Assembly (NCBI GenBank): GCA_902545825.1
Contig: CACCHS010000001.1
Location: 1 to 64,000, forward strand
DNA length: 64,000 bases
Reading direction: 5' to 3'
Source of the DNA: an uncultured Pelagibacteraceae bacterium
GTDB lineage: Bacteria > Pseudomonadota > Alphaproteobacteria > Pelagibacterales > Pelagibacteraceae
The position numbers and the translations under genes were made by a program. Positions 19,256 through 28,167 of this stretch are shown in pieces. The notes under the pieces are model-generated. The model was not told where the DNA came from and ran no database searches. It saw only the letters and a program-made list of their open reading frames with translations. The number at the start of each line of letters is the position of its first letter. The first letter of the stretch is position 1.

Positions 19256-19909
19256 TCAAGCTTTCTTAGTTTTGATTGGTTTTTTTCTATTAGGATAACA
19301 ACTAGTACAAATTTTACAAGTTATTCCGAAGCATTCTCTAGCTCTACAATACTCTCTCCCATAGAAAATTATTTGAAGATGTAATTTATTCCAATATTTC
19401 ATTGGAAATACTCTTTTAAGATCTTTTTCTGTTTGAACAACGTTTTTACCATTAGTAAGTCCCCATCTTTGTGCTAGTCGGTGAATATGAGTATCGACAG
19501 GAAAAGCTGGATGACCAAAACCTTGTGCCATCACAACGCTTGCAGTTTTGTGTCCAACACCTGGAAGTTCCTCCAATTCCTTAAAAGTTTTAGGTACTTT
19601 GCCTTTATACTTTTCAACTAAGGTTTTTGAGAGATTATATATACTCTTCGCTTTTATTCTAAATATTCCAATACTTCTGATTAATCTTTCAATTTTTTTT
19701 CTTCCCAATTTCACAAAATGTTCAGGTTTATTATACTTTGGATAAATATTTTTAGTTACATTATTAACATTTACATCAGTACATTGAGCTGAGAGTAAAA
19801 CCGATACTAATAAAGTAAAATTATTTCTATGTTTTAGAGGTACGGATGTTTTTGGATAAATCTTATTTAATGTTTTAAGTATTATTTTAACTTTGCTTGC
19901 TTCATTCAT
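19256..19909 (-). CDS. nth: Endonuclease III
   Basis: Base-excision repair glycosylase/AP lyase for oxidised pyrimidines. The 217 residues contain the helix-hairpin-helix ELPGVGHKTASVV with the catalytic Lys, the catalytic Asp in FPVDTHIHRL, and a C-terminal cysteine group for an iron-sulfur cluster. The cysteines read CRARECFGITCKICTSC, a spacing different from the C-x6-C-x2-C-x5-C of E. coli Nth. It lies between the kinase gene and dapB, all on the minus strand. Confidence 0.94.
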   Translation of the reverse strand: MNEASKVKIILKTLNKIYPKTSVPLKHRNNFTLLVSVLLSAQCTDVNVNNVTKNIYPKYNKPEHFVKLGRKKIERLIRSIGIFRIKAKSIYNLSKTLVEKYKGKVPKTFKELEELPGVGHKTASVVMAQGFGHPAFPVDTHIHRLAQRWGLTNGKNVVQTEKDLKRVFPMKYWNKLHLQIIFYGREYCRARECFGITCKICTSCYPNRKKPIKTKKA

Positions 19910-19912
19910 TAA

Positions 19913-20689
19913 CTATTTAAAATTTAAAACATCTCTCATTGAATAAAGACCTGGTTTTTTATTTGTAAGCCATTTTGCAGCAGTTAACGCTCCCTCAGAG
20001 TATAAAGCTCTGTCAAATGCTTCATGATTTAGAGTTATTATTTCTTTTCCACTTGAAAATTTTACCTCATGTTCACCCACAACTTCGCCTTTTCTTAGTG
20101 AATTAAAATTGATTTTTTTTGAGTAAGGAAATGTTTTTTTGTTAAAATATTTTTTGCCCATTATTTTATATAAATTTTTCCCTTTACCATCAGCAATACC
20201 TTTACCAAGCATTAAAGCTGTACCAGACGGATGATCTTTTTTATGTTTATGATGAACTTCAAAAACCTTACTTAGAAAATTGTTTCCTAGTGACTTTGAT
20301 GTAATTTCGGTTAAATACATTAAAAGATTTATACCTAAACTCATATTACCAGCCTTTAAAATTGGTATTTTTTTTGAGTATTTTTTAATCAATTCTTCCT
20401 CTTTTTTGCTAAATCCAGTGGTTCCTATTACTACTCTTTTTTTAAGCTTTTGAGCTATTTTAAGAACTTCAAAAGTGCACTTAGGAACTGTGAAATCAAT
20501 TATTAAACTTACTTTTTTAAATGAGTTTAAATCATTCAAGCTTGGTTTAATGCCTGAAATTTTTTTTTTAATTAATCGACTTTCAGTAAGAGTGACAAGC
20601 TTAAATACCTTATCTGATTTAGCAGATTTAATGAGCTGTTGACCCATTCTACCTAAACAACCTGTTATAGCTAAATTAATTTTTTTCAT
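19913..20689 (-). CDS. dapB: 4-hydroxy-tetrahydrodipicolinate reductase
   Basis: NAD(P)H-dependent step in lysine and diaminopimelate synthesis. The protein starts MKKINLAITGCLGRMGQQL, the dinucleotide-binding motif, so the ATG at 20689 is chosen over a longer open frame that would add 17 unrelated residues. Catalytic signature FEVHHKHKKDHPSGTAL holds the two histidines and the lysine. 258 residues, usual length. Its start overlaps the stop of the small membrane protein gene at 20686-20856 in an ATGA junction. Confidence 0.95.
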   Translation of the reverse strand: MKKINLAITGCLGRMGQQLIKSAKSDKVFKLVTLTESRLIKKKISGIKPSLNDLNSFKKVSLIIDFTVPKCTFEVLKIAQKLKKRVVIGTTGFSKKEEELIKKYSKKIPILKAGNMSLGINLLMYLTEITSKSLGNNFLSKVFEVHHKHKKDHPSGTALMLGKGIADGKGKNLYKIMGKKYFNKKTFPYSKKINFNSLRKGEVVGEHEVKFSSGKEIITLNHEAFDRALYSEGALTAAKWLTNKKPGLYSMRDVLNFK

Positions 20690-20856
20690 TTGAAGATAAG
20701 ATAAGAAAGTATCACAACTGATAATACAATTATAGCCCAAATACCTAAGTTTTTAAAAAATAACTTTTTTTTTGAATTGGAGCTAATGAAACCTGGAAGA
20801 ACTAGGAATAAAACTGCAATTAAAGCTATTGCTGGAACTATTTCCTCTAAACCCAT
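20686..20856 (-). CDS. Small two-helix membrane protein, unknown function
   Basis: A 56-residue frame starting MGLEEIVPAIALIAVLFLVL. Two hydrophobic segments (about residues 5-23 and 38-54) are separated by a short polar basic loop SSNSKKK. The stop overlaps the dapB start as ATGA, and it begins three bases after the dnaJ stop, so it fills the dnaJ-dapB gap exactly as a cotranscribed gene would. No family recognised. Confidence 0.68.
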   Translation of the reverse strand: MGLEEIVPAIALIAVLFLVLPGFISSNSKKKLFFKNLGIWAIIVLSVVILSYLIFK

Positions 20857-20859
20857 AAT

Positions 20860-21984
20860 TTAATTTTTCCAAAAACTTTTTGCTTTTTGGAAGAATTTTT
20901 TAATACTTGGGTTTGATTTTTCATTTTCAATTTCTCTAAATTTTTCAAGTAACTCTTTCTGCTCTCTGTTTAAAGAAATAGGTACTTCAGTATTAACTTG
21001 GATATAAAGATCTCCATTTCCGCTGCCTCTCATATAAGGCATACCTTTACCCTTTAATCTAAACTGTTTACCACTTTGTGTTCCAGCTGGTATTTTTATT
21101 TTTGCTTTACCACCATCTATTGTAGGAATTTCTATTGAGGTACCAAGAGCAGCATCTGCAATTGATATTGGACATTCAAAAAATAAATTTTCATCCGATC
21201 TTTTGAATAAGTCGTGAGAGTAAACATTTATAAATAGATATAAATCTCCACTTCCAGCTCCCTTAGTTCCTGCTTCTCCCTTCCCTGAAAGTCTTATTCT
21301 CGTTCCATCATCAACTCCTTTTGGGATTGTAACTGACAATCTTTTAGATGCTTGTCTTTTTCCTTGTCCACTACACTCTGAACACGGATTTGTTATTTGT
21401 TCACCAGAACCTGAGCATTGAGGGCATGTTTGCTGGACAGTAAAAAATCCCTGACTTGATCGCACTTGACCGTGACCTCCACACATTGAACATGAGCTTG
21501 CATTTGTCCCAGGTTTAGATCCAGAACCTTTACAAGTGTTACATTTTTCAGATGTTGAAAATTTTATATCCTGTTTTTTACCAGAATATGCTTCTTCTAA
21601 TGTTATAGATAAATCATATCTAAGATCTGAGCCTCTATTATTTGATCTTCTAGATCTTCTGCCGCCACCGAAACCCTCTCCAAAAAAGTCTTCAAAAATA
21701 TCTGAAAAGCTACTAGAGAAATCAAAATTTCCAAACCCTCCTCTGCCTCCTCCACCATTTTCAAACGCTGCGTGACCAAAATTATCATAATTTTGCTTTC
21801 TCTCAGCATTTGATAAAATATGATACGCTTCCGAAGCTTCTTTAAATTTCTCCTCAGAAGCCTTATCACCTTTATTTTTATCAGGATGATATTTAACCGC
21901 TAATTTACGATAAGCTGATTTAATTTGGTCCGCTGACGCACTTTTATTAATGCCTAAGACTTCGTAGTAATCTCTTTTTGCCAT
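20860..21984 (-). CDS. dnaJ: Chaperone DnaJ
   Basis: Hsp40 co-chaperone that stimulates DnaK. The 374 residues show the J domain with KYHPDKN, a Gly/Phe-rich linker (about 75-115, with GGGGRGGFGNFDF), four zinc-binding CxxCxGxG repeats (CNTCKGSG, CSMCGGHG, CPQCSGSG, CSECSGQG) and the C-terminal substrate-binding domains. It follows dnaK after 30 bases in a grpE-dnaK-dnaJ order on the minus strand. Confidence 0.98.
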   Translation of the reverse strand: MAKRDYYEVLGINKSASADQIKSAYRKLAVKYHPDKNKGDKASEEKFKEASEAYHILSNAERKQNYDNFGHAAFENGGGGRGGFGNFDFSSSFSDIFEDFFGEGFGGGRRSRRSNNRGSDLRYDLSITLEEAYSGKKQDIKFSTSEKCNTCKGSGSKPGTNASSCSMCGGHGQVRSSQGFFTVQQTCPQCSGSGEQITNPCSECSGQGKRQASKRLSVTIPKGVDDGTRIRLSGKGEAGTKGAGSGDLYLFINVYSHDLFKRSDENLFFECPISIADAALGTSIEIPTIDGGKAKIKIPAGTQSGKQFRLKGKGMPYMRGSGNGDLYIQVNTEVPISLNREQKELLEKFREIENEKSNPSIKKFFQKAKSFWKN

Positions 21985-22014
21985 AAATAATTATAGACAA
22001 ATAGTTGTAAAAAC

Positions 22015-23940
22015 TTACGCGCTTTTTTCTTTATTCTCGTCTTTTACTTCTTCAAAGTCTGCATCAACAACGTTATCGTCTTTTTTTCCTTCTGGTTTAT
22101 TATCTTTTGGTGCATCTCCAGGTTTAGCACTTTGTTGGGATTTATAAATTGCTTCACCTAATTTCATTGAAGATTGAACTAATTCTTGTGTTTTCTTTTT
22201 AATTTCCTCAATATCTGTTCCTTTTAATGCATTTCTTAAATTAGAAGCAGCAGTTTCAATTGCTTTCTTGTCCGCTTCAGAAACTTTTGCCCCATGCTCT
22301 TTTAAATTTTTCTCTGTAGAGTGAATTAAAGTATCTGCCTGGTTTCTAGCATCTACAGCTTCTCTTTTTTTCTTATCCGCATCTTTATTTGCTTCAGCTT
22401 CTTTTACCATTTTATTGATCTCTTCATCACTTAAACCACCAGATGCTTGTATCTGGATTTTTTGTTCTTTACCTGTACCTTTATCCTTAGCTGAAACATT
22501 CACAATTCCATTTGCGTCTATATCAAAAGTCACTTCAATTTGAGGGACACCTCTAGGTGCTGGCGCTATACCAACTAATTCAAAGTTACCTAAAATTTTA
22601 TTATCTGCAGCCATTTCTCTTTCACCTTGCAATACTCTTATAGATACCGCTGGCTGGTTGTCCTCTGCAGTAGAAAATACCTGGCTTTTCTTTGTTGGAA
22701 TAGTAGTATTTTTATCAATCAATTTAGTAGATACACCACCTAATGTTTCAATACCTAGTGATAAAGGAGTGACATCTAATAAAAGTACATCTTTTACATC
22801 ACCTTGAAGAACACCTGCTTGTATTGCGGCTCCCATAGCGACTACTTCGTCAGGATTAACTGATTTATTTGGTTCTTTACCAAAAAAGTTTTTTACCTCC
22901 TCAACAACTTTCGGCATTCTCGTCATTCCTCCGACTAATACTACCTCATCAATTTCACCAGCTGATAATCCAGCATCTTTAAGAGCGGTCTTACAAGGAG
23001 GAATAGTTCTCGTAATAAGTTCTTCAACTAAAGCCTCAAGTTTTGCTCTAGTCATTTTTAAATTTATATGTTTTGGACCAGTTTTGTCAGCAGTTATGAA
23101 CGGCAAATTTATTTCAGTTTGTGTTGCTGAGGATAATTCTATTTTAGCTTTTTCAGCTGCCTCTTTTAATCTCTGTAGTGCTAGTTTATCTGATTTTAAA
23201 TCTATACCATTTTCTTTTTTGAATTCATTTAATAAGTAATCAACAATAGTATTGTCAAAATCCTCACCACCTAAAAAAGTATCTCCATTTGTAGATTTTA
23301 CCTCAAATACCCCATCACCTAATTCTAGAATTGACACATCGAATGTACCTCCACCCAAGTCGTAAACAGCAATTTTTTTATTTTGTTTTTTTTTATCTAA
23401 GCCATAAGCTAGTGAGGCAGCGGTTGGTTCATTTATAATTCTTAAAACTTCTAAACCAGCAATTTTTCCAGCATCTTTTGTTGCCTGTCTTTGAGCATCA
23501 TTAAAGTATGCAGGAACTGTTATGACAGCTTTGGAGACCTCTTGTCCCAAATATTTTTCTGCTGTTTCCTTCATTTTCTGTAGTACAAATGCTGAAATTT
23601 GAGAAGGTGAATATTTTTTTCCCTTAGACTCAATCCATGCATCGCCTTTATCAGAATTAATAATTTTAAAAGGTGCAGTTTCTAAATCTTTTTTCACAGT
23701 TGGATCTTCAAAGTTTCTTCCAATCAATCTTTTAACTGCAAAAATTGTATTTTCAGGGTTTGTAACTGCCTGTCTTTTAGCTGGCTGTCCTATTAACTTT
23801 TCTTCAGTGTCGGTAAAAGCGACTACCGAGGGAGTAGTTCTAGCTCCTTCTGCATTTTCTAATACTTTAGCTTGAGTACCATCCATTATGGCCACACAAG
23901 AGTTTGTTGTTCCTAAGTCTATTCCAATTACTTTGCTCAT
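22015..23940 (-). CDS. dnaK: Chaperone DnaK
   Basis: Hsp70 ATPase of 641 residues. The N terminus [15 protein letters not shown] is the phosphate-binding loop, followed by the family signatures [12 protein letters not shown] and [12 protein letters not shown]; the substrate-binding domain includes [17 protein letters not shown]. The acidic C-terminal tail is lysine- and aspartate-rich ([12 protein letters not shown]). A sigma-32-like promoter is visible at 23961-23989. Confidence 0.99.
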   Translation of the reverse strand: MSKVIGIDLGTTNSCVAIMDGTQAKVLENAEGARTTPSVVAFTDTEEKLIGQPAKRQAVTNPENTIFAVKRLIGRNFEDPTVKKDLETAPFKIINSDKGDAWIESKGKKYSPSQISAFVLQKMKETAEKYLGQEVSKAVITVPAYFNDAQRQATKDAGKIAGLEVLRIINEPTAASLAYGLDKKKQNKKIAVYDLGGGTFDVSILELGDGVFEVKSTNGDTFLGGEDFDNTIVDYLLNEFKKENGIDLKSDKLALQRLKEAAEKAKIELSSATQTEINLPFITADKTGPKHINLKMTRAKLEALVEELITRTIPPCKTALKDAGLSAGEIDEVVLVGGMTRMPKVVEEVKNFFGKEPNKSVNPDEVVAMGAAIQAGVLQGDVKDVLLLDVTPLSLGIETLGGVSTKLIDKNTTIPTKKSQVFSTAEDNQPAVSIRVLQGEREMAADNKILGNFELVGIAPAPRGVPQIEVTFDIDANGIVNVSAKDKGTGKEQKIQIQASGGLSDEEINKMVKEAEANKDADKKKREAVDARNQADTLIHSTEKNLKEHGAKVSEADKKAIETAASNLRNALKGTDIEEIKKKTQELVQSSMKLGEAIYKSQQSAKPGDAPKDNKPEGKKDDNVVDADFEEVKDENKEKSA

Positions 23941-23960
23941 AAATTTTTAATAATGAAACT

Positions 23961-23989
23961 CATATAGGAGTTATTTTTTAATCTACAAG
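23961..23989 (-). promoter_or_regulatory. Candidate heat-shock (sigma-32 type) promoter of dnaK
   Basis: On the minus strand CTTGTAG (23989-23983) and CCTATATG (23968-23961) are separated by 14 bases. This resembles the RpoH consensus CTTGAAA-N13-17-CCCCATNT, and lies 20-50 bases before the dnaK start in the 60-base grpE-dnaK gap. Match is partial, so this is a suggestion supported by what is known of dnaK control. Confidence 0.4.
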
Positions 23990-24000
23990 CTTTGAACTCC

Positions 24001-24627
24001 CTATTTTTTGTCATTATTTACCTCTTTTTGTTCATTTTTTTCTGAATTTTCATTACTTTTTTGGGTTTTTTTAGATACACAAACTAAAGCTGGTCTTAAA
24101 AGCCTATCCTTCATCATAAAACCTTTTTGAATTTCTTGAACTATTGTGCCTGGATCTTTCGCGTCATCTTCAACCTCCATCATTGCTTGATGAAAATTCG
24201 GATCAAGTTTTTCTTTGATTGACTTAATGACTTCAATATTATTTTTTTTTAGAATGGATAACATATCTTTATTGATGATCTCCAAATGCTCTATAATTTT
24301 TTTTAAAGCTTCGGTATTTTTTAATTCGTTATCATTTTGAAGAGCTACTTTTGATCTTTCTAAATTATCAATTAAATTCAAAGATTCTCTTGCAAAAGAA
24401 AAACCACCGTATTCAAAGGCCTCTTCTTTTTCTTTTTCATATCTTCTTCTCTGATTTTCCATATCTGCATATATTCTTGTAACCTTATCTTCTAGATCTT
24501 TAATTTTCTCTTCGGGAGTTTGTTGTTTTTTAACTTCTTTCTCTTCAGAATTTTTAATTTCAGATTTATCTTTAATGACTTCTTCAGTATTATTTTGGTC
24601 TTTATTTCCAATTTCTTCTTTTTCCAT
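24001..24627 (-). CDS. grpE: Nucleotide exchange factor GrpE
   Basis: Exchanges ADP on DnaK. 208 residues: a charged N-terminal region, a long coiled coil (KIKDLEDKVTRIYADMENQRRRYEKEKEE) and the C-terminal beta domain with NFHQAMMEVEDD and IVQEIQKGFMMKDRLLRPALV, the GrpE signature. A 60-base gap leads to dnaK. It is divergent from rdgB, with only 36 bases between the two starts; no hrcA gene is present here. Confidence 0.96.
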   Translation of the reverse strand: MEKEEIGNKDQNNTEEVIKDKSEIKNSEEKEVKKQQTPEEKIKDLEDKVTRIYADMENQRRRYEKEKEEAFEYGGFSFARESLNLIDNLERSKVALQNDNELKNTEALKKIIEHLEIINKDMLSILKKNNIEVIKSIKEKLDPNFHQAMMEVEDDAKDPGTIVQEIQKGFMMKDRLLRPALVCVSKKTQKSNENSEKNEQKEVNNDKK

Positions 24628-24663
24628 AATAATCTATATGGTAAGAAAATATTAAATTACTAG

Positions 24664-25266
24664 ATGAAAATTAAAAAAATTACTGAAGTTCTTATAGGAT
24701 CAAATAATAAAGGAAAAGTAAGGGAAATTAGGGCTTTACTTCCAAAAAAAGTAAAGATTTTTACAACAAGCTCTTTTAATTTACCTAGTCCAAAAGAAAC
24801 TGGGAAAACTTTTTTACAGAATTCATTAATTAAGGCTAGATATTTTTCTAAAAAATCAAAAAAAATTTGTATAGCTGATGATTCAGGTCTTGAAATTGAT
24901 CTTTTAGACAAATCACCAGGCATATACTCAGCAAGATGGGGAGGCAAAAAAAATAATTTTAATCTTGCTATTAAAAAAGTTTACAGAAAACTAAATCAAA
25001 AAAATAAATTTTGGAAAAAGAAAAAAATTAAGGCAAGGTTTATTTGCGCTATCACAATATATGGTAAAAATTTTAAAACATTTCAATCAATTGGAAAAGT
25101 AGATGGAAAAATATCAAATTTTAAAAAGGGAAAAAACGGCTTTGGTTATGATCCAATTTTTATCCCAAATGGAAAAAAAATTACTTTTGGTCAAATGAAA
25201 CCATCATTAAAATTCAAAATTGACCATAGGTCAAAAGCTTTTAAAAAGATTAGAAAATTTTTTTAA
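24664..25266 (+). CDS. rdgB: Non-canonical purine NTP pyrophosphatase (RdgB/HAM1)
   Basis: Removes dITP, ITP and XTP from the nucleotide pool. 200 residues with SNNKGKVREI at the N terminus, ADDSGLEIDLL, ARWGG, and GFGYDPIFIP, all family signatures. Very lysine-rich, as are its neighbours. The last 17 bases overlap the convergent LpoA-like gene. Confidence 0.95.
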   Translation: MKIKKITEVLIGSNNKGKVREIRALLPKKVKIFTTSSFNLPSPKETGKTFLQNSLIKARYFSKKSKKICIADDSGLEIDLLDKSPGIYSARWGGKKNNFNLAIKKVYRKLNQKNKFWKKKKIKARFICAITIYGKNFKTFQSIGKVDGKISNFKKGKNGFGYDPIFIPNGKKITFGQMKPSLKFKIDHRSKAFKKIRKFF

Positions 25267-26401
25267 ACTTACCATCTTCTACGAGGTAAAATGTGAGAAT
25301 ATGATTAATCTTTTGATTATTTATTTCAAATACCCCTGATACGCCTTTAAATCTATTATCTTGAGTAAATAATTTGTTGTTAACTTCAAAATCATTTTTT
25401 AAAAGTAAATAGTAAATTAATCCAATCAAATCATATCCAAGAATTCCTATTTGACTGGGACTTTCATTATAAATTTTCTTATAATCATCCCTAAAACTAA
25501 AGTAATTTTCTCTATTAATTGAAGGGAATGCAATTGGTTGTGATGTTTTTTCTCTAAACAGAGTCTCATCAAACCACTGATTTAAAGATACAAAAGCAAC
25601 TTTTTTTGGAGATACATCAGTATATAACAATGATGTTGTGACACTTTTTAAACTTTCATTAAAGTCTGCAATTATAATTGAGTCATAACCAATTCTACCA
25701 AGAGTATCTTTTTTATTTAATATTTCGAGCTTTCTTTCCTTGTTATCTTCATCTGAGTTTTCAACTCTTTTTATTTCATCCTCAAGGTTCCTTTTTCTAA
25801 TTTTATATCTTGTTACTTTTTCAATTTGTTTTGTAAGTTTAGTAGGTTCTGCATCGTAATAAAATATCTTTTTTGTTTTTAGTTTAGATTTAATTATCGC
25901 CTCCTCAACTTCCTCTTTAAAACTTTTTTTAGGTATCAAAACTAAAGTGCCATCTAAATCATTCATTTCAAGATATTTTTTAATTGCATCAAATTGAGAT
26001 TTGGCATTAATGCCGGAGCTAATAACATTATTTGGATTACCAAGAATTTTATTTGTAAAAGATAAAAATGTAGCATCTTGAAATTTATCTAATTCTTTCA
26101 AATTTTTATTAAATACTGGGCCAATAAAAATTTTTGTTCCCTCAGAATATAGCTCATCTACAATTTTCAATGTTGTAGCTTGATCAGATTTTGTATCTCT
26201 TGGTACAACTAGCAATCTATCATTATTAATTTTATTAATTCCTAGTCTTACAGACTGAATTATTGATTTGCCTACATACGATGACTCACCTGACAGTGGC
26301 ACTAGTAAACCAATTTTAACAACTTCTTCAGAACTTGCTGAATTAATTGAAACGATAAAAACAAATAAGATTTTCAGTATTTTTTTATTAAATTCTTTCA
26401 T
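25250..26401 (-). CDS. LpoA-like penicillin-binding protein activator / periplasmic binding-protein fold
   Basis: Exported protein of about 383 residues with a type 1 periplasmic binding fold: VKIGLLVPLSGESSYVGKSIIQSVRLGI at the mature N terminus. The ATG at 26401 is chosen because it starts a good signal peptide (MKEFNKKILKILFVFIVSINSASS); an upstream frame to 26458 would run into rsmI. In E. coli lpoA, which activates the peptidoglycan synthase PBP1A, is divergent from rsmI, as here. No lipobox cysteine is visible, so lipid anchoring is doubtful; an amino-acid ABC binding protein is the alternative. Confidence 0.75.
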   Translation of the reverse strand: MKEFNKKILKILFVFIVSINSASSEEVVKIGLLVPLSGESSYVGKSIIQSVRLGINKINNDRLLVVPRDTKSDQATTLKIVDELYSEGTKIFIGPVFNKNLKELDKFQDATFLSFTNKILGNPNNVISSGINAKSQFDAIKKYLEMNDLDGTLVLIPKKSFKEEVEEAIIKSKLKTKKIFYYDAEPTKLTKQIEKVTRYKIRKRNLEDEIKRVENSDEDNKERKLEILNKKDTLGRIGYDSIIIADFNESLKSVTTSLLYTDVSPKKVAFVSLNQWFDETLFREKTSQPIAFPSINRENYFSFRDDYKKIYNESPSQIGILGYDLIGLIYYLLLKNDFEVNNKLFTQDNRFKGVSGVFEINNQKINHILTFYLVEDGKFKKIF

Positions 26402-26432
26402 TTTATTATGTTTATTATAATTATAATAAGTA

Positions 26433-27290
26433 ATGATTTCATTCACTGATTTTAACAAAAATAAGTTAGAAAATGGTCTTTATGTTGTTTCCACACCAAT
26501 TGGCAATCTTTCTGATATTTCTTTTAGAGCAATAGATGTTTTAAGCCAATCACACCTTATAGTTTGTGAAGATACAAGAGTTTCAAAAAAGTTACTAGAA
26601 AAATATAAGATTAAAAATAAACTTATATCAAATCATAAATTTAATGAGAAAAAAAACATTGGAAAATTAATTGGTTTACTAAAGTCTGATAAAATTATTT
26701 CATTAATATCTGATGCTGGAACACCATGTGTTTCTGATCCTGGATCTGTCTTAGTAAATGAAGCGATTAAAGAAAATATAAAAATTTATAGTGTTCCAGG
26801 AGCCAGTTCTGTTGCGGCTGCTTTTTCAGTTAGTGGATTTACTGGTAAATATTTTTTTTATGGTTTTTTTCCAGAAAAGAAAAATGAATTAGAGAATGAT
26901 TTTAAGACATTAGCAAATTTGAACTGTTCAATAGTTTTTTTTATATCTGCGAAAAAGTTTGATAAAAAGAAAACCGAAATTAAGAAATACTTTTCTAAAA
27001 GAAAACTTGTAATTTGTAAGGAAATAACAAAATTATATGAGGAATATATTCGGTTCGATGTAATTGATATTGATAAAGTTAATATGAACCTTAAGGGTGA
27101 GATTACATTGGTTTTTTCTCCATTAGCTTCAGACGACGAGAATTTTTTGGATGCTGAGGATAAGAAAAAAATTAAAAAATTAATTAAAAAATCTAGTATA
27201 AAAGATATAATAAAAATAATTAGTAAAAATAAAAAGATTTCCAAGAAAGAAATCTATAATTTTTGCTTAAATATAAAAAATGAAAGTTAA
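26433..27290 (+). CDS. rsmI: 16S rRNA (cytidine-1402-2'-O)-methyltransferase RsmI
   Basis: SAM-dependent tetrapyrrole-methylase-fold enzyme. 285 residues with GLYVVSTPIGNLSDISFRA, VCEDTRVSKKLL, ISDAGTPCVSDPG and VPGASSVAAAFSVSG, the defining motifs. It is divergent from the LpoA-like gene (31 bases between starts) and overlaps the BON lipoprotein gene by 11 bases, the same neighbourhood as E. coli rsmI-lpoA-dolP but without yraN or diaA. Confidence 0.97.
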   Translation: MISFTDFNKNKLENGLYVVSTPIGNLSDISFRAIDVLSQSHLIVCEDTRVSKKLLEKYKIKNKLISNHKFNEKKNIGKLIGLLKSDKIISLISDAGTPCVSDPGSVLVNEAIKENIKIYSVPGASSVAAAFSVSGFTGKYFFYGFFPEKKNELENDFKTLANLNCSIVFFISAKKFDKKKTEIKKYFSKRKLVICKEITKLYEEYIRFDVIDIDKVNMNLKGEITLVFSPLASDDENFLDAEDKKKIKKLIKKSSIKDIIKIISKNKKISKKEIYNFCLNIKNES

Positions 27291-27873
27291 TATTACTTTT
27301 AAAATATTATTATTATTCTTAATAACGAGTTGTGTTGGTACATCTTCCCAAGGAATATTTGGAACTGGAGTAAGTGTGGCTTTAGATCCAAGATCAATAG
27401 GCACACAAATAGACGATAATATAATGCAAAAAAATCTATCCTCAAGATTGCTTCTTAAAGATAAAAAATATGTTTTATCAATAAATACAAAAGTACTTGA
27501 TGGCAGAATTTTTATTACTGGAAAAGTCGAAGATCCTGAAGAAAAACTACAAATTACAAAAATGGCTTGGGAAACTAATGGTGTGAGATCAGTCAAAAAT
27601 AATATAATCATTAAAGAGGAATTTAATTTTAAACAATCAGCCAAAGATCTACTAATTACAAGCCAATTGAGAACTGCAATGATTGTAAACAAAAAAATTA
27701 AATCTACAAATTACAATATAGATACTTATAAAAAGAAAATTTATATATATGGTATTGCACAAGATAAGGATGAGATGAAACAAGTTATTCAAGAAGCTAA
27801 ATCAATATTAGATGTAGATAAAGTCGTTGCCAGTATTCTATTAGTTGAGGATTTAAGAATACAAAAAAACTAA
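27280..27873 (+). CDS. BON-domain lipoprotein (DolP/YraP-like)
   Basis: 197-residue predicted lipoprotein with signal and lipobox LLFLITSC. Two BON-type repeats follow (about 45-115 and 120-190), with patterns such as LDGRIFITGKVEDPEEKLQI and YKKKIYIYGIAQDKDEMKQV. BON domains bind phospholipid surfaces; DolP keeps the outer membrane intact in E. coli and is encoded near rsmI and lpoA there. The start is inside the end of rsmI. Confidence 0.85.
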   Translation: MKVNITFKILLLFLITSCVGTSSQGIFGTGVSVALDPRSIGTQIDDNIMQKNLSSRLLLKDKKYVLSINTKVLDGRIFITGKVEDPEEKLQITKMAWETNGVRSVKNNIIIKEEFNFKQSAKDLLITSQLRTAMIVNKKIKSTNYNIDTYKKKIYIYGIAQDKDEMKQVIQEAKSILDVDKVVASILLVEDLRIQKN

Positions 27874-28163
27874 TTTAAAATTAAAAATAAAATTTTACTT
27901 ATAAAAGACATAAAAATTATAAAACTTAGAAAAAAAATCCAATACATTATTGTAACTGCACGATTTCTTTTCCTTCTGAGTATTACGAAATTTTCATCAT
28001 CTAAGTTTGAAATATCTCTTTTTCCTTTAACCGGATAATCGTAACTCCACCTCCAAATAGTATCGCCAAATCTCGCATCTAAATTATTAAAATATCTAAT
28101 CCAAGCAGTAGCCCAAAGAAATGTAAAATATAAAATTATTAACAGCAATAATTCTGTTAACAT
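27870..28163 (-). CDS. Small membrane protein, unknown function
   Basis: 97 residues with an N-terminal hydrophobic helix (about 3-20) and a C-terminal one (about 72-95). The middle is soluble and contains RFGDTIWRWSYDYPVKGKRDI. Not recognised. It lies directly downstream of maeB on the same strand (4 bases), so it is probably cotranscribed, and overlaps the BON gene by four bases at the 3' end. Confidence 0.75.
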   Translation of the reverse strand: MLTELLLLIILYFTFLWATAWIRYFNNLDARFGDTIWRWSYDYPVKGKRDISNLDDENFVILRRKRNRAVTIMYWIFFLSFIIFMSFISKILFLILN

Positions 28164-28167
28164 TTTC

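Noticed and set aside
21603-21869. Open frame of 88 codons on the minus strand within dnaJ
   Set aside because: Out-of-frame shadow of the well-supported dnaJ gene, with no recognisable motif or independent start signal.
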